A stretch of 64,000 nt of DNA, from positions 11,222,001-11,286,000 of the forward strand of contig OU612075.1 of NCBI GenBank assembly GCA_914767715.1. The letters run 5' to 3'. Origin of the DNA: Membranipora membranacea. Its lineage: Eukaryota; Bryozoa; Gymnolaemata; Cheilostomatida; Membraniporidae. Positions 52,365-64,000 of this stretch are shown here, one piece after another (the stretch's first letter is position 1; each line of letters opens with the position of its first letter). The notes under the pieces were generated by a model, which was not told the DNA's origin, searched no databases, and was given only the letters and a program-made list of their open reading frames with translations. The position numbers and the translations under genes were made by a program.

Positions 52365-55300
52365 ATGACTTGCAAGTCCTCATTTAGTGTCCCGTTGCTG
52401 GTTCTGACTTTACTCTTAACTCTGTGCAGCAATATTGCTCCCATTCATGGTGATGAAGAAGTTATAACGGGAGATGTGAAGTCAACAAACACTTGGCAAG
52501 CTTGTAAGTATGATGATGTTGTCACTGTGTATACAAATTGTGATGCTGATGTGTCCTTAGTTGTGATGATTTAATCATAACTTTAATGTGCTGATCCCAT
52601 TAAACTAAAAGAAATCATGAAATATTAATATACCAACAGTCAGATTCAATATCTTGTCATAATAGCGAGCAAGCTGCCACTAACTGTCACTCCTCTTTTT
52701 CACATGTCCTGAGTATTATTGCTGAATACTATATAATGTTGTTATTTGTTCTTATCTTACCGCAGTTCTTACCTCAGGTGAGGTAATTGCTACATCAGGG
52801 GTGATGAATCTAGCAATGTGTTTCTCGTAAGTCCATATTCGTTCCAGGTCATCAACAGTGTGTCACCAACAGGAAGCGGGATGCTATCCAGGGTGTGCAA
52901 CTAGGGAGCTGGAAGGGTAGGGCATTCCAATCCTTGGCAGTCTTCATAAAGAAGGACCGCTGATGGTGTTGTGTTTTGACATGGGGGATCAGGTACTGAT
53001 GACCATGTCTGCGAGAAAGATGGTGTGTTGCAGGTTGGATATGTTTGGTGATGGTATCAGAGTCTGCGAAGTGCATCTCCCGGAATAGTTTCAGCCTTCT
53101 TTCCTTGCGTCTCTCTCCTAGCTGCTCCCATTAAAGACTGTGTACTAATCCGGTGACACTTGTCTTCTTATCACTCCTTCTGATACCGCACACAAACCTT
53201 GCCGCTCTCCTTTTTACAGTTTCTAGGGAAGTTTCCTGAGTTGATGTTAGAGAGTCCCAGGAGCAGCAAGCATACTCAAGCACTGGCCTGACCAGTTGTT
53301 TGTATGCCAGCGATTTGACTTCTTCGTTGGTGGTGGTCACATTTCTTCTGATGAACCCTAGAGTGTTGTTTGCCTTGGTAGCGATGCTAGATACGTGTTT
53401 GTTCCAGCGCAATTTTGAATCCATGGTTACTCCAAGATAATTGACTTCGTCAGTCCTCGGTATTTTCATGTCATGCAAGCTGAGAGAATGTAGTGGCGGT
53501 TTAGTTTTCCTGGTGAATGATATGTGTTGGCACTTGGCAGGGTGGAATTCCATATCCCAGGTTTTCTCCCAACCCTCCAGGGTCTTGAGGTCGGCCTGGA
53601 GTTTATCGCTGTTGTTTTCGGTGTTTTAGAGGATTGTGTCATCAGCAAAGAGTCTTACTGTGGAATGCAGTCCTTGGGGGAGGTCATCGATGTAGAAGAG
53701 GAAGAGGGTAGGCCCTACGACGCTTCCCTGCGGCACTCCTGATCTAACAGCTGCTGTTGATGATAAGGAACCCTCCACAGCAACCTGTTGGGATCTGTTA
53801 GATAGGGATTCCTCCACCCAGGAGCAAATTTGGTAGCAGACTCCTTTATTCTCCAACTTGGTGATGAGTTTCTGATGGTTGACTTTATCGAACGCTTTCA
53901 AGAAATCCATCATACAAGCGACAAACTCAACCAGCTGTTTGTCACAGCCTCGGTTTTTTCGGAAGCCATGTTGGTTGCGGAACAGTAGGTGGTTTTCCTC
54001 AGCGTAGTTCATCAAATGACTAGTGACTATATGTTCTAGAACCTTACTAGTCACACATGTAAAGCTGACACATTTGGGGGGGGGGCGGCTATAAATTTGT
54101 TGTGTATGCTGTACACATCACAAACACAGTTCACACATCGCACATTCAAATGACGATTTTATTTTCATTTATTTTAGTTAAAGCATTGCTGACTACTCAG
54201 CGCAAAGCTCAGATGGAGGCAATAAAGCATCTTTTGTCCATCAATGATAATGTGAAGCAGTATAATATGCTCCACATAATGACAAAGAAGCTTATCGAGG
54301 TAGGTTTTATTGTCTTTTTATGTACACTTTAGTAGCTGTTTGTGCTTAAACTACTCAGGCAAATATGTGCTTATTGAATTCTGTAAGGCTCAAAGATAAA
54401 TGATTGAGGCTCATATCTCGAAATGGTCACCTGGTTGGCAAATAATATGCACAAACTGATCTTCAAAGTCAGGGTATGAAATCAACGCACTGGTTGATAA
54501 GTCATTATTGTCAACTAGTTAGAAGGTAACTACGTCACCATATATATGCTAGACAATAAGTTTCATACCCTGTTTTGACGATCAGTTCGAGTAAATTCTT
54601 TGCCTATTAGTTGACAATGCTGAGATTGCAGCCTCATATCATTAGTTTTGAGCTGTACAGAATTCAATAAGACATCGAGATGAAAATTATACTAACAGGC
54701 CTTTAATGATACACCTTTAAAATAATCCTAGTTGAATTCATACAATCTAAAAACACCAATCATTTAGCACTAGAAATGCTGCTCTTCATTTAAGTTTATT
54801 GTTGCCTCCTGACAAGAAAAAGTGGCCCATTATATTACAACACCAGGAGTAGGCTTATAGCTCAATCCTTACTTTTATCAAAGATATTAAAGAATCCATC
54901 TGCCCATTCTTACTGTTTCTATATTTTGCTACTATCATTGTAAATTGCCGTCTTATTTCTAATCTCACCTCTAGTCTCAAAATTTCAATTGGAAATTTTG
55001 TTTCAATATGCCTGACTGATTCACTATTTTTGTCTGCAAATGGTGGGGTTTGCGTTCTGTGATAGTTTAAAGTTTCAATAAAAGATAGTTACTACTACAC
55101 CAAATTATTGAGAGAGAAGCCTTCATTGACTAGTTGGTCACCGATAGAGTTGATGATGAGACATATTCTGCTGATGTGACAGAGTTACTCGACACCTCAA
55201 TTTGCCAAAGTCAAAGAAGACTAGCCAATGTGTTGGCTCTGAATGATTGATTGAATGATTTATTCACTCGACCCAGCCAATCAGAGCCAACACATTGGCC

Positions 55301-57513
55301 AGAAGAAGACTCGCAGTGACTGTCGAATATTGGACAGGCGACACCTCATAACAATTAACGTAACTTCCAGCCGTTGTTGATCATTCAAGGTTTCTTCTTT
55401 TTTTATTCAGACACTTTATGAGGCTAAAGAGAGACTTCTCGATGCTGATTTCTCAGTCGATGACGAATTTCCACATGAGGAATATCTGAGAGATGGTAAA
55501 CCTTTAAAGTGATTGTGACAGAATCTGGTTTTTGGTATCATTCTAGAGGTCTCAGTCTAATTTAGGAAAAAATGCTGTAAGGTTCATTAACAGCATGTGG
55601 CCAAGTTACAACTGATTTTTACTCAAAGTTGAGATGAGAAGGTACTAAAAAGACTACTATCATGAGAATGGTACCTTTATTAGACCTCCTCATATCAGAC
55701 CTGAGTGAAACTTGGCCACATGCTGCTAATTGACCTTTAAGAAGTTTTCTTAATTAGACTGCGAACTCTAGAATGATACCAAAAACCTGATCATATCACA
55801 ATCACTCCACTTTAAACATTTGCATATTAAAAAAAAAAGGGAACAGCCATCTTGAATGGCATTTGGCACCCTATATCTAATATTTTATACGTTAGTTCTA
55901 TGCAAAGATAGATGAAATCATATTCAATTATCATTCAGACCACGTAACCATATTACAGCTTTTCCATCAGTCAAAGGGTTAGAAAAGAAGATATTTACAT
56001 GGCGATGATGGTCGCATACAATATGAATTTAGTTGGATATTATTTTCAGACTAATTTTATCAAATAGTAAATTCAATGGATAATTGTTTTAAATTTATTC
56101 AATTGACACCTATCTAAAGTCCCACTCATAGACGTATTGTACTAATATTATATTATACAATGTAATATATTAAGTCTATGGTCCCCCTACTCCTGCCTTT
56201 CCATTGCAGAACTATCCAAACTTATACAGAACACTCTGTTGTTCGGAGATATGGCTCTAAGGTTCCCTGCGTTTATGCACAGAGCTTATGATTCAGACAT
56301 GGCTATAAGAAATCTCATTAAGTGGTGCTTCGAGCTAGTCACCAGCTCAAAAGTAACCGAAGGCACCAATGCTGCGCAAACTATACCAATGGTAGGTGGT
56401 TGATTTGTAACCATAGACACTATATATTAAGTCTGTGTATATATTAAGTCTGTGTTTGTAACATTGAGCTGTTTTCAAAAAGGCAGCAAATCCATTGGAG
56501 TTGTATGTTACAATTTCTATTTTATTCGTAGTTTTTGTATGGTTGATTGATCTTTCCAGCATGCGAGTTATATTACCTAAATTAGATGTGATACGCAGTT
56601 ATGTTCCTCCGGTAAATGGGAACGTAACTCCCTAAACACTAGTAAAATAGGCATGGTGCCTTGAAGATCATACAACACACCTTTATAATCTGACTGAATT
56701 TATTTATTTTATGTATAACAGGCATCTCAAGAGCTGAATATTGTAGAGAGAGATGCTAATTTCAACAATCCCTTTACTCAGGAAGAGGAAATTAAGGTAA
56801 TGAGCTGAAAAAAAAACATTATTTTGCTTCGTTCAGTCTGAACATACTGGGGCTGTCACAACTCTACTTTCAAACTATCTGATTGCCCCTTTGTGTTAGT
56901 TTATTCCAAACTTGTCACATGTTTTATATCGATGACATAAACAGATGAAAAACTGTTTCCTCTGCCATTATCGCCCCTGAGACCCTTTGGAGCAACTAGC
57001 AAAGTAAAGAACCCGAGATGTCTTGGTTTTCTAATCATAAGAACATATGGTGTAAATAAATACCTCATTTTGTTATTTTGTGTTGTGCTTCCAACGGCAC
57101 AGTGTAAAATCTGGAATATAGAACATACTGCAACATCTACAGTTAATCAGGGATTAGGGATAGCTCAGTGTATGAGACATCAAATTTGGGATCACAAAGT
57201 TGTTGGTTAGAGCCCCACCAGGTGCACTGTTTGTCTAGTACTACCTGACTTTGCTGTTGTCGGCCATGCACCCTAGCTGTCCAGGAAAGTAAAAATAGTC
57301 GACGGCAAGCCGCATTGCAATAACCTTCAAATCAACGAAGTTGCGACTATATTTTTAAAAAATCCCAAAAATTCATATTTTATGTGCCGAACAATGATTT
57401 TCTCTTTGCTTTACTTCCAGTTGAGTGAACTGGTTAAACAGGAAATGAAAAAGAGTAAGACCAAGAAGAAAAAGAAAGGACCCAGGTTGAGCGGAGTGAG
57501 GACTGAATTGTGA
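52365..57513 (+). CDS. CCDC134: CCDC134 ortholog, secretory-pathway protein
   Basis: Six exons: 52365-52503, 54178-54299, 55411-55495, 56210-56391, 56722-56796 and 57421-57513, giving 231 residues (human protein about 229). A signal peptide (SVPLLVLTLLLTLCSNIAP) is followed by QMEAIKHLLSINDNVKQYN, NTLLFGDMALRFPAFMHRAY, SQELNIVERDANFNNPF and a Lys-rich end finishing GPRLSGVRTEL. The family ends in a SEL/TEL-type ER-retrieval-like signal. Known members are ER/secreted proteins tied to osteogenesis and MAPK control in vertebrates; the invertebrate role is unknown. ATG 52365 gives the signal peptide. Intron 1 holds a truncated LINE; introns 2, 3 and 5 hold foldback elements and a SINE. Confidence 0.93.
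52790..54075 (-). mobile_element. 5'-truncated CR1/Jockey-type LINE
   Basis: One minus-strand reading frame runs nearly throughout, with only two in-frame stops. It has HGFRKNRGC, DFLKAFDKVNH, SGVPQGSVVGPTLF and FADD, then VNYLGVTMDSKLRWNKH, LVRPVLEYACCSWD and FFMKTAKDWNALP at the end. About 20 residues seem missing before DFLKAFD. It is cut off at a G-run near 54075. Antisense in CCDC134 intron 1; a different lineage from the 11420-15330 LINE. Confidence 0.85.
54371..54670. mobile_element. Foldback MITE
   Basis: TTATTGAATTCTGTA at the left and its exact inverse at the right. Inner arms also pair (CAGGGTATGAAA / TTTCATACCCTG; aaactgatc / gatcagtt). CCDC134 intron 2. Confidence 0.75.
55228..55304. 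repeat. Hairpin with AATGTGTTGGCTCTGA arms
   Basis: GCCAATGTGTTGGCTCTGA and its inverse about 40 bp apart. The same motif, partly decayed, occurs at 38538-38605. CCDC134 intron 2. Confidence 0.7.
55503..55815. mobile_element. Long palindromic foldback element
   Basis: The whole ~313 bp folds on itself: TTTGGTATCATTCTAGAG / inverse, AGCAGCATGTGGCCAAGTT / inverse, GGTACC near the centre. Arms are about 150 nt. It begins 8 bp after the exon 3 donor of CCDC134. Confidence 0.85.
57155..57300 (+). repeat. tRNA-derived SINE
   Basis: A-box-like 'tagctcagtgt' and B-box-like 'ggttagagcccc' with about 50 bp spacing, then a non-tRNA body. CCDC134 intron 5. Confidence 0.6.
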
Positions 57514-57723
57514 TTCATCACATTCTCGATAAAGCCGCAGCTCCAAAACCTTTCTGTTTGGGGAAGGGGGTGCTATCTATAGCTCCAATTCAGCAGCATT
57601 GGCACTCGAAAAGTTTCTCTATTTGTTTCATTGTTGCCATATCTTCAATCCAGTTCATATCTTCATCCATTTTTTGCTTTTGAGATTTCCAGATATGAAT
57701 ATTAAACTTCTCAAAATTAAAAA

Positions 57724-57729
57724 AATAAA
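57724..57729 (+). promoter_or_regulatory. Candidate polyA signal, CCDC134
   Basis: AATAAA about 210 bp after the stop. Confidence 0.55.
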
Positions 57730-58032
57730 ACAAACATGCCATAACATTAGTAACTCATAATGTGAATAGAGCTTACGGCAACTGGTTTTGCCGCTATGAC
57801 TATGACCCTCGGCGGTTTTCCCATCTCAATAAGTTCAGTTGACAAGTGATGAGAATTTAACGAGCTTATAACTTTCCTGGTATTGTTAGTATCTAATAGC
57901 TTTGGAACCGTGTGATGAATTATATTTATTATCCCTCTAACTGAAAACTGATATTAAAAACTGGGGTTCAACTAATGCAGCCGGTTTTAGATTGCTGTTT
58001 TTTAAATTTAACTTGGGTAGATTTTAAGCAAT

Positions 58033-58692
58033 ATCTTACACTGTCTATCGCATACTATACTTTCAATAAATATTTCCAATGGTAGTAAAAAGTTGGCAAG
58101 TTTAGGTACACTATATCTGCCATTTAATCCATTTTCATTTGTGTACTGAAAGATCGCAATCCTAGTACAGCTGAGCTTGCCAATTGTCACATCAAGTTTT
58201 TAATATTTACAAGTGGCAAACATCATGCATGGATCTGAAAAATTAAAATGTGCACCTGCTCAGTGTGATTTGCATTTATATTGGCAAAACCGGGACCTCC
58301 ATGTTTTACAATTTTATAAACTTGTCTTCTCGTGCAATATAGCTAAATGGCAACTCTAGGCCACTAGCACAGTATGCTATGAGGAGAAGATAAGTTTATA
58401 AAATTGGTAAACATGGTGATCCTGTTTTTGCCAATTTTGAATACAAGTTACAGTGAGCAGCTGCATATTTTAATTTGGCAGATCCAGACATACTATGTTT
58501 GCCACCTGTATATATAATTAAACCCTGATTAAACCTAATGTGACAATTGGCAAGCTTAGTTGTACTAGGATTGCCATCTTTCAGTACAAATGACAGTGTT
58601 TGAAATGACAGTTACAGTATGCCTAAATTATTTTTTTACTACACTAGGATATATTTTTGGCAAGTGTATGCGGTAACTGTCGCTTACACAGA
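58033..58692. mobile_element. Large imperfect palindrome (foldback element)
   Basis: About 660 bp with two arms of about 300 nt around 58365. Paired landmarks: 'gtactgaaagat' / 'atctttcagtac', 'cttgccaattgtcac' / 'gtgacaattggcaag', 'tttataaacttgtcttctc' / 'gagaagataagtttata', 'ttgccacttg'-type units. 'TTGGCAA' words recur throughout. No coding potential. Confidence 0.85.
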
Positions 58693-61600
58693 TAGGTACA
58701 TGATCCAACATGTACTTGTATGTCGGTCGATGCACAGTCATGGTTGCAATTAGCCTATCTGGACAGGCTAGGTTGCCATGGTCATCATCCCACCAGCAAT
58801 TGCAAGATGTATTAACTGGATTAATTAACACATCCGCTTAAATTTCTATTTTTTGCCAACTTATTTAATTACCATCTGATTAAAATGCAGAAGATGCCTT
58901 ATTAAAAATTGGTCTGGCCATCAATTTAATGAATTATCTTATGATATCTATTTTTACCACCACCTCTGAATATCTCTTTGGTATAAAATACAATTTTGTA
59001 TAACAATCAGTTATCAATGAGTTCAGTTACAACCTGCATTGACTTGCTACCTCAGTTACTGTAGAGTTGCATGGGCATCTCATCCAAAGCTCTGCTAGAA
59101 ACACCAACAATATAACAGATATACACTGAATATAAGCAACTTAAATGAAGTGGGTGGAGAGAAAGTAATGATCTCTTCATTTCCATAACTCTATAGTTAT
59201 AAGAGTTATCTTCGCATTTCCATAGTAAAGACAACTTCATAACATTTCCAAATTCTCAGAGGGTGTGAGCAGGGAGGGTGTGAAAATACTTCTTCTGGTT
59301 TAATATTCCTGCCTATAGCTTATTTATGAACAAAATGATTACATCTAATTTATCCTATTTTAACCAATTAGGGTCTGCCTTTCTTGGTTAGAAAAACCTA
59401 AATAGTGGCCATTATTTCTGGTTATGTAGACAAAAACATGTTTTTGTCATGTTCTCTCAGCCTCAAAAACCTTGTAAACTAATATAATATTCAGTTAAAA
59501 GCATGTGATATTTTGGTATCAATCCAAAAAGAATATTATTACGATCAGCACTATTTATTCTTTTTATGCACAAAGTACTGCTGAAGCAGACACATGTCAT
59601 CACAGCATATGTTCCAGCACTGGTCTCGCGTAAATCCATTAAAGACATTATTAATACAGGATATCAGAATTGCTGTATCATAGCATTGCTCAGTGACTTA
59701 TATGGTTTCCTCGTTATCTCCCCCTACATTTTTTAAATTTGATGCATAAACCATCACAACTTGATTGAACGTTATTGTCCAGGCTTTGTGGTTGAATTAC
59801 TATTTTAGCCACGAAATGAATGCAAAAAATCATGAATTTCATAAAAAATGATGAAATGTTGGCAAAAAATTATCTTTTAACCAGATGACTCAATTAAAAT
59901 GCACTTCTACATATGCTAGAGGCGTCAAATTTTTTTGCTAACCACATTATGGCGATATCAATATATGAATCATTTTGGGTCACTCTATCGCTATTTCCCT
60001 TCATTTAATGCAGCATTTCTTAAAATTTATTCTCAGTTTTCTCATATAAACTTTTGATGCAAGCTGACATCATACATTTATCCTCTATTTTATAGAACTA
60101 AGCCCAGCCTAGAAAGGATTCCTTTGTTTAACAAATGTTGAAACAATGAAAGGCATTGAATCGTATAGAGGCCTCACACTCAGCACAATACAATGTTACA
60201 AAATTAATATCACAATGAAGATTTGATGTGAACCTGTAGTCTTGTCTTCTAACATGACATCACTTAAAATGATAACATATTATGAGCATCGAATGTTGAC
60301 TTAGATTATTGTTCCTAAAATGAAGATGGAACCCTTATTTAAATGTGAAAGCAGAATATAAAAATTACTTAGGTATGATAGAAAAACCAGTAATTTTAGA
60401 AACCTCCACATGACAGAGAATATTAGGATTCTAAAGCAGGGACCGGCAGTATTTTACCTTAGTCATTTCAGTACACATGAATGGGGGTTAATGTGATCAC
60501 AGTACACTCTTCATTTTTTAATACCTATAAGATAATTTGTCAAGTCTTATGAGCTTGCCTCTTCCACCTTAAGGCCACCAAATTTCAGTATCTTGCCCAG
60601 ATCATAACCTTACAAGCAAATACACATCAAGCAACACCACTAGCAATGACAATAGTAACAAGATCTTGCAAATCCCTGTCAAAGAGTAGCAAGTTCAAGC
60701 AGCATCCAAGCATTGTATCTCATACCATCTTACATTGTACAGGGGCACACACAGCAATTCCACTGCATTATGTTGTAATATTTCAAAGCTTCTATACTCT
60801 AGTGTTTTGTCAGATCAGGGAAACACATTTCTTCTCAGCTGTAAACACTTGATTACGTATTTTTCACATGTTTTGAGTACTGTGTATTGCCAGCGTTTCA
60901 AATAGGCCCAATGTGATGATTAACCATAACCATAAACCCTGCTTGGTGATTTCACCTGGGTTTGTTATTGAAACATGTTCTTGTGAAAACTACTCTGAGT
61001 TTGTTCACCTAAACAAGGATAGGTGTCTCCTGTCTCTTTGAAATAGTTTCATTGAAATTGAGTTTACAATGGATGTGAAGCCTAATCCCCCAAGAAACAA
61101 TAGAGTGAAGGCTGATTATTATCTCTAGGTATTTACACATGAAAATGTGCTATGTAATGCTACTTGATAAAATCTCTTATAAATGGTCTGTGTATGGTGG
61201 GTTCAATGAATGAGATTATCCTGTTATTTCCAAAAATTTTCAATGGCTCCTGCAGTGAGAGTTCGCTCCTGTAGACTAGCTATATTGTAGAAGACAATAT
61301 CAAATTGTTTGAAATTATGGACTCAAATTTAATTGCTTGAGTTTGATATTTCAGGAAGGGTGGGAGAGGTTATATCCCACCCTCCCTGGTTATTTCAGAC
61401 CATCATTTTATTGGTATTAATTTTAAATAGGTGTAGATTGGTGTACCAAAATCAAGGATGGAGAAAATCAGTGCCTAGTGACGTTGGCTATAGCTATTTG
61501 CTCAGATTGTTGGCAAAAACATATGAAAGACATTTATTCTGTGTCAGAGGAATTTCATGATGCAAGCCTGTTTTAAAGGCAGTCCAAGGGAAAAATCATG

Positions 61601-62599
61601 GTAATTGGCTATTGCACTGCTCTGCCTATTCTACCCAGGGCTGTATCCATTGATTGTGTATAGGCAAACCAGGCTGGGTACAGGAAATACGTTGGAAAGT
61701 CTTCCCGCAGGGAAGGATATTGAGGAACTATCTGAGGAATAGAGGTAGTTTAATGTGTTCAAGCCCATTTTGGAAGGAAAATTATCGATCGGCTTGCTGC
61801 AGAAACCGTCCATGGAAGATTTATCGAATTAGGGAGTTCATTCATGAGCTGCTTGATGATTTTGACTTTGCTTCAACAAACATTATGCATGGGTGTTATT
61901 TCATTCGACGGGCATCTTAAATTGAGACTTGCTTGAAAATGATTCAGACAGCGGCAATATCACATTTCTGGCCATAGCCTACCTTATGTCAAAAATATCA
62001 GTTTAAAACTCATTGATGACATCTTAACCTCAAAACATGTAAGAATTGGCAAATCACACCATATCAACCAGCCTAATCCATTCATTATCCCAACCAATCT
62101 CACAATGGCCCCTCTGGTTATTAAAGGTTTAAGAGGTTTCAAGAGGATTTTCAAAATTGACACGCTGAAAATTGGTAGGGTCAAGCCCCCCTATAAGCCC
62201 TTCCGACGAATACACTATTGACTCTACCCCACATACTAGTAATACCAACTTGTGGCAAGGAATTTAAAAGTATCATAGAGAAAAAAGGTTGAGGTTACAT
62301 ACTAAAGTTTGGCCTGATTTATCTGTGCTGTAAAAACATGTATGGCACATATTTTTTCTGGAAATTGAGATGTTTGTGCAGGGTTCTTATAACCAGAAAA
62401 ACAAGGAGTGATGGCATAGAAATGTGTCTTGGTACCTAATTACGGTTGTTCTTGTAATGCTAGCCTGTGTTGACAAGCTTGTCAAGACAGACTATTGTAA
62501 TGTGAGCACTGACCGCTCTGAAGGTCATAGCCACAAAATCCTCTCAACAGAGAGGATGTATATCTTAATATTTTGAGCATATTTCACTTAGCTTTCCAA
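58693..62599. other. Long AT-rich intergenic region without recognisable genes
   Basis: Only short frames without family resemblance are present. A hairpin of the CAGGGAGGGTGGGAT family lies at 61352-61388. Confidence 0.55.
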
Positions 62600-62804
62600 A
62601 TGGCAGACACAGATTTCTACAGACCTGATGGTCCTTACTCTTGGATAGTATTAGCACTAGTTATAGTGAACACTTTCAGTTCATATGGATTTGTTGCTGG
62701 AAATATAGGAGTCCTGACAGATGTCCTTCCTGACCTACTAAATGAAGATCAGGCTACAACAAACATTGTGCCTTCAATGTCGATCTCAGTATATCTGTTT
62801 GGAA
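62600..62804 (+). CDS. First coding exon of an MFS/SLC16-like transporter, 3' partial
   Basis: The exon starts MADTDFYRPDGPYSWIVLAL with an acceptor just upstream (TTAG at 62591) and ends in a good GTAAGT donor after YLFG (phase 1). PDGPYSWIV followed by a hydrophobic helix, SSYGFVAGNIGVL and a polar loop matches the N-terminal TM1 region of monocarboxylate-transporter-like MFS proteins ('DGG/DGPY-W-V...YG...GVF'). The rest of the gene should lie to the right. A possible next exon near 63530-63646 is hydrophobic and in phase but lies inside an inverted-repeat element and lacks MFS motifs. Confidence 0.6.
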
Positions 62805-62929
62805 GTAAGTCATCTATTGTATTGTATTTTATCCTAATGTCCCAACTGTCGTCATGTTGTGATATTGATCAGATCAATCGCCATATCCAGTTTTGATTGT
62901 TGTTTTTTGAAAAAAAGTATGATGTGAGG

Positions 62930-63025
62930 GCCACCCTAAGGGTCGTACGATACCCCCTACCCTACCCTCGAAAACCCCTACACCTACCCTACGCATCGAA
63001 ACCCCCTACACTAATATGTAGGGGA
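62930..63025 (+). repeat. CCCTAC-rich short tandem repeat
   Basis: Irregular repetition of 'taccccctaccctaccctcgaaa' type units (first 20 bases are enough to locate it). No function apparent. Confidence 0.6.
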
Positions 63026-63165
63026 TGTACATCCTTACGGGTCTCAACTACTAGAGTGATGGTGATGAGACTATACGATCATAAAACATATAGCTATTAG
63101 TCATGCTTTTGCTGTGATTATTATGAACGGCTTACAACACTACATAAAGCTTCCTCCAGACATCT

Positions 63166-64000
63166 ATAATTCGATAAATACTTGACAGAATTTGATGACC
63201 CATAACGTCGGGGGGGGGGGGTATCGCCTAATTCAATCCTCCCATTCCTCACACTTGAAATATAAATCCTCGCACTTAAGCATGCAATCCTCGGTCCTCA
63301 GTCTTTACCTCCCGATCACAGTGAAAATCCTCAGTCCTCCTTTTGTTGGTTAGATATTGTTCCATCAGTATATCTCGTTTAGTGATCATAATTTAAGTGG
63401 AGGAAGTCCGTTCCATTCATTTAGTGTATGTTTGACCAAGGAAGTTTATTGATTGGTAACGTTTAAAACTTTATACCATTAGGTTTTGTTCCGTACATGA
63501 TTTTAACTAGTGATAATTTGTATCCACAGCTTCAGCCTTCTTTCTGTATATGGTCAAAGTTTCAAGTTATCAATTTGTGCTCAGTTGGGCATATTGTATC
63601 TTTAGGACGGCAGTGTTTTCTTTGTGCATGTATATATTATCCAGGGTTAGATACTTAGTGTTATATATATAATATGCTCTCAACTTTTGATTCGGGTAAC
63701 TGACCGGCTTTTGGTACCTGACATTAGTTATTTACGTTTTGTATTCACGGCTTTGGTTTTTTTTCATACATTTCCATGGGCAACTACTCAGCTTGCAATA
63801 TCTTATCCACAGCTTGTGTTTGGTCAAGGGGGACTGAGGATTTTCACTGTGATCGGGAGGGGAAGACTGAGGACCGAGGATTGCATGCTTAAGTTCGAGG
63901 ATTTATATTTCAAGTGTGAGGAATGGGAGGATTGAATTAGGCGATACCCCCCCCCCCACGTTATGGGTCATCAAATTCTGTCAAGTATTTATCGAATTAT
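63166..64000. mobile_element. Element with ~175-bp terminal inverted repeats, reaching window end
   Basis: The left arm (63166 to about 63345) starts 'ataattcgataaatacttga' and contains a G-run. The right arm (about 63825-64000) is its near-identical inverse with a C-run, ending 'tatttatcgaattat'. The ~480-bp centre is not inverted. Arms are nearly identical, so it looks young. The outer boundary and target duplication may lie beyond the window. Confidence 0.8.

Noticed and set aside
61631-61920. Open frames on both strands of 60-88 residues
   Set aside because: No recognisable domain, signal peptide or splice partners.

Overview
The window is eukaryotic, AT-rich animal nuclear DNA. Genes are split by GT-AG introns of roughly 0.2-6 kb, and I rebuilt them by joining open segments at donor/acceptor sites with matching phase. 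Exon lengths agree with the phases in every model. Recognisable ortholog-level genes (PDZD11-like, TMEM254-like, a ciliary CFAP97-domain protein, CCDC134) place it in Metazoa. The mix of SRCR, Kazal, EB-like and Ly6/uPAR-like (LU) genes with abundant MITEs, tRNA-derived SINEs and CR1/L2-type LINEs suggests a marine invertebrate, possibly non-bilaterian such as a sponge. The species cannot be fixed from sequence alone.

Layout: 756-9034 (+) is the 3' part of a secreted Kazal/SRCR protein built almost only from symmetric phase-1 exons, with up to eight Kazal domains. 10346-18920 (+) is a small type I membrane protein with an EB-like cysteine-rich ectodomain; its second intron holds a decayed LINE nested inside a TIR element. 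A dead copy of its membrane exon lies at about 19782-19900. From 20458 to 37715 (+) there are four tandem paralogs of a six-exon type I receptor-like gene: signal peptide, LU domain, Ser/Gly/Tyr linker, short Pro/Cys-containing membrane segment, basic stop-transfer, and a tail with LPSY/PPPY (WW-ligand-like) motifs. One paralog has a frameshifted tail. This array is the most interesting accessory region.

The right half is conserved housekeeping DNA: PDZD11-like (minus, 43404-39891), TMEM254-like (plus, 44987-47266), a CFAP97D-type gene (minus, 52105-48423) and CCDC134 (plus, 52365-57513). The last two are head-to-head with about 260 bp between start codons. The first exon of an MFS/SLC16-like transporter starts at 62600 and runs toward the window end.

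Repeats are prominent: a TIR element with 9-bp target duplication, an interspersed MITE with 5-bp duplications, a TTAA-flanked MITE, a TA-flanked MITE, several long foldback palindromes, two recurrent short perfect hairpins, and a (ATATC)n microsatellite.
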